Of a stretch of DNA of 7,995 nt, positions 6,021 to 7,995 are shown piece by piece (position 1 is the stretch's first letter; every line of letters begins with the position of its first letter). A program made the translations under genes and the position numbers. This DNA is from Bacteroidales bacterium (GTDB taxonomy: Bacteria > Bacteroidota > Bacteroidia > Bacteroidales > ML635J-15). The notes beneath the pieces were generated by a model. It saw nothing but the letters and a program-made list of their open reading frames with translations. It ran no database searches and was not told the origin of the DNA. The stretch is from NCBI GenBank assembly GCA_028696755.1, contig JAQVGK010000142.1:1-7995 (forward strand), written 5' to 3'.

Positions 6021-6407
6021 TTAAATCTTATTCCACTTTTTCAAATTATTCTGCTTATTCCAGCCATCTGGAATTGCTGTGTTATCCTTGATTGCGGAAG
6101 CATGGCTTTTAGCCTTCTTAATTTCCTCCTCAGTAACAATCTTCTCCAGCCAGCGGTCAAACAAAGGATTGATCTTATTATTAAGCCATAAAAACAGCGG
6201 AGATTTTTCCTTAAGTGCGTTTTTGTAAAATCTGTTGCAATTAGTGCAATATTCATTATTGATTTTGTAATCAGTAATGTCGATACCTATAAGTTTTACC
6301 ATTAGTCGCATTCCGAGCTTTAGCGGTTCGCGAAAAAATCGAAACCAAAACGACTTTGTATAAGCCAGTTCGACAAGGCGGCGTATGCAGGTGGAGCAGG
6401 AGGGCAT
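6021..6407 (-). CDS. Small protein with two CxxC pairs, function unknown
   Basis: I do not recognise this 128-residue protein. It has two cysteine pairs, CSTC at residues 4-7 and CTNC at 54-57, 46 residues apart, which could jointly bind a zinc ion or an iron-sulphur cluster. Between them is a basic, aromatic stretch (FWFRFFREPLKLGMRLMVKLIG, about 20-41), possibly a membrane-associated amphipathic helix. The second half carries SPLFLWLNNKINPLFDRW and an EEEIKKAKSHA helix, then a polar tail. There is no signal peptide. The reading frame is supported by its own upstream box and by its position filling the gap behind aspartate kinase. An alternative minus-strand frame (6041-6256) inside it is a shadow. 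The ATG at 6407 lies about 16 nt after the predicted transcript start. Its stop codon sits one base from that of aspartate kinase in convergent orientation. Confidence 0.7.
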   Translation of the reverse strand: MPSCSTCIRRLVELAYTKSFWFRFFREPLKLGMRLMVKLIGIDITDYKINNEYCTNCNRFYKNALKEKSPLFLWLNNKINPLFDRWLEKIVTEEEIKKAKSHASAIKDNTAIPDGWNKQNNLKKWNKI

Positions 6408-6429
6408 GGTTATTCTATTTTTTTGGTAG

Positions 6430-6437
6430 CAAATTTA
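6430..6437 (-). promoter_or_regulatory. Candidate -7 box for the CxxC protein gene
   Basis: The minus strand reads TAAATTTG, an exact TAnnTTTG match. A TTTCG, close to the -33 TTTG, lies 17 bases further upstream on the same strand. The transcript would begin near 6423, leaving a short leader to the ATG at 6407. Confidence 0.5.
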
Positions 6438-6495
6438 ATAATTCTATATTTGTACGAAAAAAAGTCAGTGGAAATATTATCAATTCCCCCGCTCG

Positions 6496-6514
6496 CTCGG
6501 ATTTGCAATCCGAG
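6496..6514. repeat. REP-like palindrome CTCGGATT-TGC-AATCCGAG
   Basis: An eight-base perfect stem (6496-6503 with 6507-6514) encloses a three-base loop, extended outward by a G-U and a C-G pair. It lies between the stop of the type IX-secreted protein gene and the promoter of the CxxC gene. No T-tract follows on the minus strand, where the sequence becomes G-rich, so it is not a canonical terminator. It resembles palindromic repeats often found between genes in Bacteroidota. Confidence 0.6.
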
Positions 6515-6558
6515 TGTCTGTACATTTTCATTATATATGCCAATATTTTCCATCCCCA

Positions 6559-7995
6559 TCACATCTTCTCAAACCTCAAATTCTCAATCTTATTCCCGCA
6601 ATACAATCTTGCTATATAGCTACCAGCTGGTAGCCCACCAATATTTAATTTAGTTTCTGCATTAAACAACTGCTCAACCAAAACCGATTGACCCTGTGCA
6701 TTTATAATTTTTACAAACGAGTTTTCTTCAAACTGAGGTAAACTTATTTTCAGGAAATCGCTTGCCGGGTTTGGATAAATACCTAGTTCTGCGGCTTCTG
6801 TTATTTGCTCTGTGCTAACATTGCAATCTACATAAACTGGTAGGGTTATTTCGTAAGATTCTCCATAACCATTTGTAATTGTAACTGTAAGGTCGGGACC
6901 AAAATAGTTTTCGGGAATGGTGAGAGTGAAAGGAAGTTCGATAATATCTGGCTCCATATCTTCGGCAGGAATTGGATTAAACAACGTTGCAGTATCGTAA
7001 CTATGATTATATGTAGCAACTCCAACATGAACGGTGAAACTTCCTGTTCCCAGTGATTTGGGAATAAAAACAGGAGGATAATACAAATTTTCTACAATCT
7101 CGCCAGTACTAAACTCCAAAGTATAAGGAGCTAATTTACCTTGTACCCGTAATCTAGAATTGTAAGTTTCATTACAATACATTGTATCAGGGAAGTCGGG
7201 ACATTCTACATTCTCGGTTGGAGGCGCAGGATATAGTTCGCCTTCACAACCCAAAGAATCGGTTTTTATTAGAAAGAATTGTTGGGGAGGGTCGTAGGTA
7301 AAATCAAAAGAACCGTAACCATTTATTATATATCCTCCATCATCTGTTACTTTTATCGAACTGCAATAGTTTGAACCTAAAGCATCTGTAGTATGCATAT
7401 GTTTAGACCATAAAACATCTCCGTTAGCTGTAAGTTTTAATAGCAACAAGAGTGTTCCACCATCTGCCCTTGCATAACTTGTTATTGCAATAAAGTTTCC
7501 GTCATGCAATTCTACAATATCTCCAATGTAGATATTGCTATAGCGCATTAATCCTTGCGAGTTATCATATCCGTACCTCCTGTAAAACTTTTCCCAAATC
7601 AGATTTCCTGATGTATCAATTTTACGCAACGCTGCTTCCGAAATCGGACTCATGCTCCAGTTGCAAATTGCCTGACCGCCGGCAATAATGTAGGCTGAAT
7701 CTTTGGATTCGAGCATTGCCATAATTCGACCGTCGTTCTCGTTGGGGTTCCCATAGTGCCGCTCCCAAATCATATTCCCAATGCTGTCGGTTTTTACTAA
7801 ATACCAATCTTGTTTGTAGGTGGAAGTGCTAAAACCGAAGGTAAAACCACCTAGAAGAAATTCGGTGTCGTTGGTTTTGATGATTTCAAAACCTGCTTCA
7901 TTCGAAATAATTTCTTCTACCCCATAACCAAGTTTTATAATATTATCTGCTTGATAAATGTTAATTATTAGTACCCCCATTTCATAATCATCTTG
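6559..7995 (-). CDS. Type IX-secreted protein with propeller-like repeats, C-terminal part
   Basis: The frame stays open to the right edge (478 residues visible), so the true start and signal peptide lie outside; the ATG at 7980 is internal to an open frame and need not be the start. The first half holds at least four degenerate repeats of the form D-x-W-x-L-V-K-T-D-S-x-G-N-x-I-W-E-x-x-Y, alternating with DGGYIINGY-type strands (WYLVKTDSIGNMIWERHYG, ALRKIDTSGNLIWEKFY, LLKLTANGDVLWSKH, FFLIKTDSLGC). This is the common beta-propeller-like array of Bacteroidota surface proteins. A cysteine-containing linker and an Ig/PKD-like region follow. The last 75 or so residues are a type A sorting domain (TIGR04183-like): GIYPNPASDFLKISL, then NAQGQSVL, GLPAGSY and RFEKM. 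It should be exported through the outer membrane and released or attached at the surface. Substrate or partner is unknown. Confidence 0.88.
   Translation of the reverse strand, partial: QDDYEMGVLIINIYQADNIIKLGYGVEEIISNEAGFEIIKTNDTEFLLGGFTFGFSTSTYKQDWYLVKTDSIGNMIWERHYGNPNENDGRIMAMLESKDSAYIIAGGQAICNWSMSPISEAALRKIDTSGNLIWEKFYRRYGYDNSQGLMRYSNIYIGDIVELHDGNFIAITSYARADGGTLLLLLKLTANGDVLWSKHMHTTDALGSNYCSSIKVTDDGGYIINGYGSFDFTYDPPQQFFLIKTDSLGCEGELYPAPPTENVECPDFPDTMYCNETYNSRLRVQGKLAPYTLEFSTGEIVENLYYPPVFIPKSLGTGSFTVHVGVATYNHSYDTATLFNPIPAEDMEPDIIELPFTLTIPENYFGPDLTVTITNGYGESYEITLPVYVDCNVSTEQITEAAELGIYPNPASDFLKISLPQFEENSFVKIINAQGQSVLVEQLFNAETKLNIGGLPAGSYIARLYCGNKIENLRFEKM

Noticed and set aside
6611..6634. 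Adjacent palindromes GCTATATAGC and GCTACCAGCTGGTAGC
   Set aside because: They lie in codons for the conserved GLPAGSYIA motif of the type IX sorting domain. One 16-bp palindrome in a window this size is not far from chance, so coding constraint plus chance explains them.
6356..6653. Overlapping plus-strand open frames of 76 and 87 codons
   Set aside because: They run antisense to the type IX cargo gene end and the CxxC gene start, have no family features, and read through the palindrome.
7622..7807. 61-codon minus-strand frame inside the type IX-secreted protein gene
   Set aside because: It is an out-of-frame shadow of a clearly coding repeat region.

Overview
The window looks like chromosome of a low-GC member of the Bacteroidota. 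The main evidence is a C-terminal type IX secretion sorting domain on the right-hand gene, a PorT-type outer-membrane barrel on the left, near absence of Shine-Dalgarno sequences, and several upstream sequences matching the Bacteroidota -7 promoter element TAnnTTTG. I cannot place it below phylum with confidence.

Left block (1-1742), all on the minus strand: a DUF3788-type cytoplasmic protein (1320-1742), a secreted transglutaminase-like protein (464-1264), and the N-terminal part of an outer-membrane beta-barrel protein that runs off the left edge (1-403). Spacings of 55-60 bp allow co-transcription but do not prove it.

The 493-bp divergent gap (1743-2235) is the richest non-coding stretch. 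It holds a 155-bp nested inverted repeat whose outer arms are tandem heptamers (GCATGGG on one side, CCCATGC/GCCATGY on the other). This is followed by a TAATTTTG promoter box and a SAM-II-type riboswitch aptamer about 10 nt downstream of it. The leader leads into metK, S-adenosylmethionine synthetase (2236-3498). A segment between aptamer and start codon can pair with the aptamer's own ligand-binding loop, which suggests a two-state switch. metK ends at a strong intrinsic terminator (3512-3552).

Next comes a two-gene plus-strand unit: an AI-2E/PerM-family membrane protein (3589-4779) overlapping by 14 bp with a monofunctional aspartate kinase (4766-6019). Aspartate kinase makes the precursor of homoserine and methionine, and MetK turns methionine into SAM. 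The centre of the window therefore gathers the entry and exit steps of the methionine/SAM route, with the SAM-sensing RNA in front of metK.

Right block (minus strand): a 128-residue protein of unknown function with two CxxC pairs (6021-6407), convergent with aspartate kinase with one base between the stop codons. A 151-bp gap follows, with a small REP-like palindrome (6496-6514). Last is a large secreted protein with propeller-like repeats and a type IX sorting domain, whose start lies beyond the right edge (6559-7995).

The strongest candidate for something unusual is the metK leader: a clear SAM-II aptamer used in a lineage without Shine-Dalgarno control, with a possible anti-aptamer helix.
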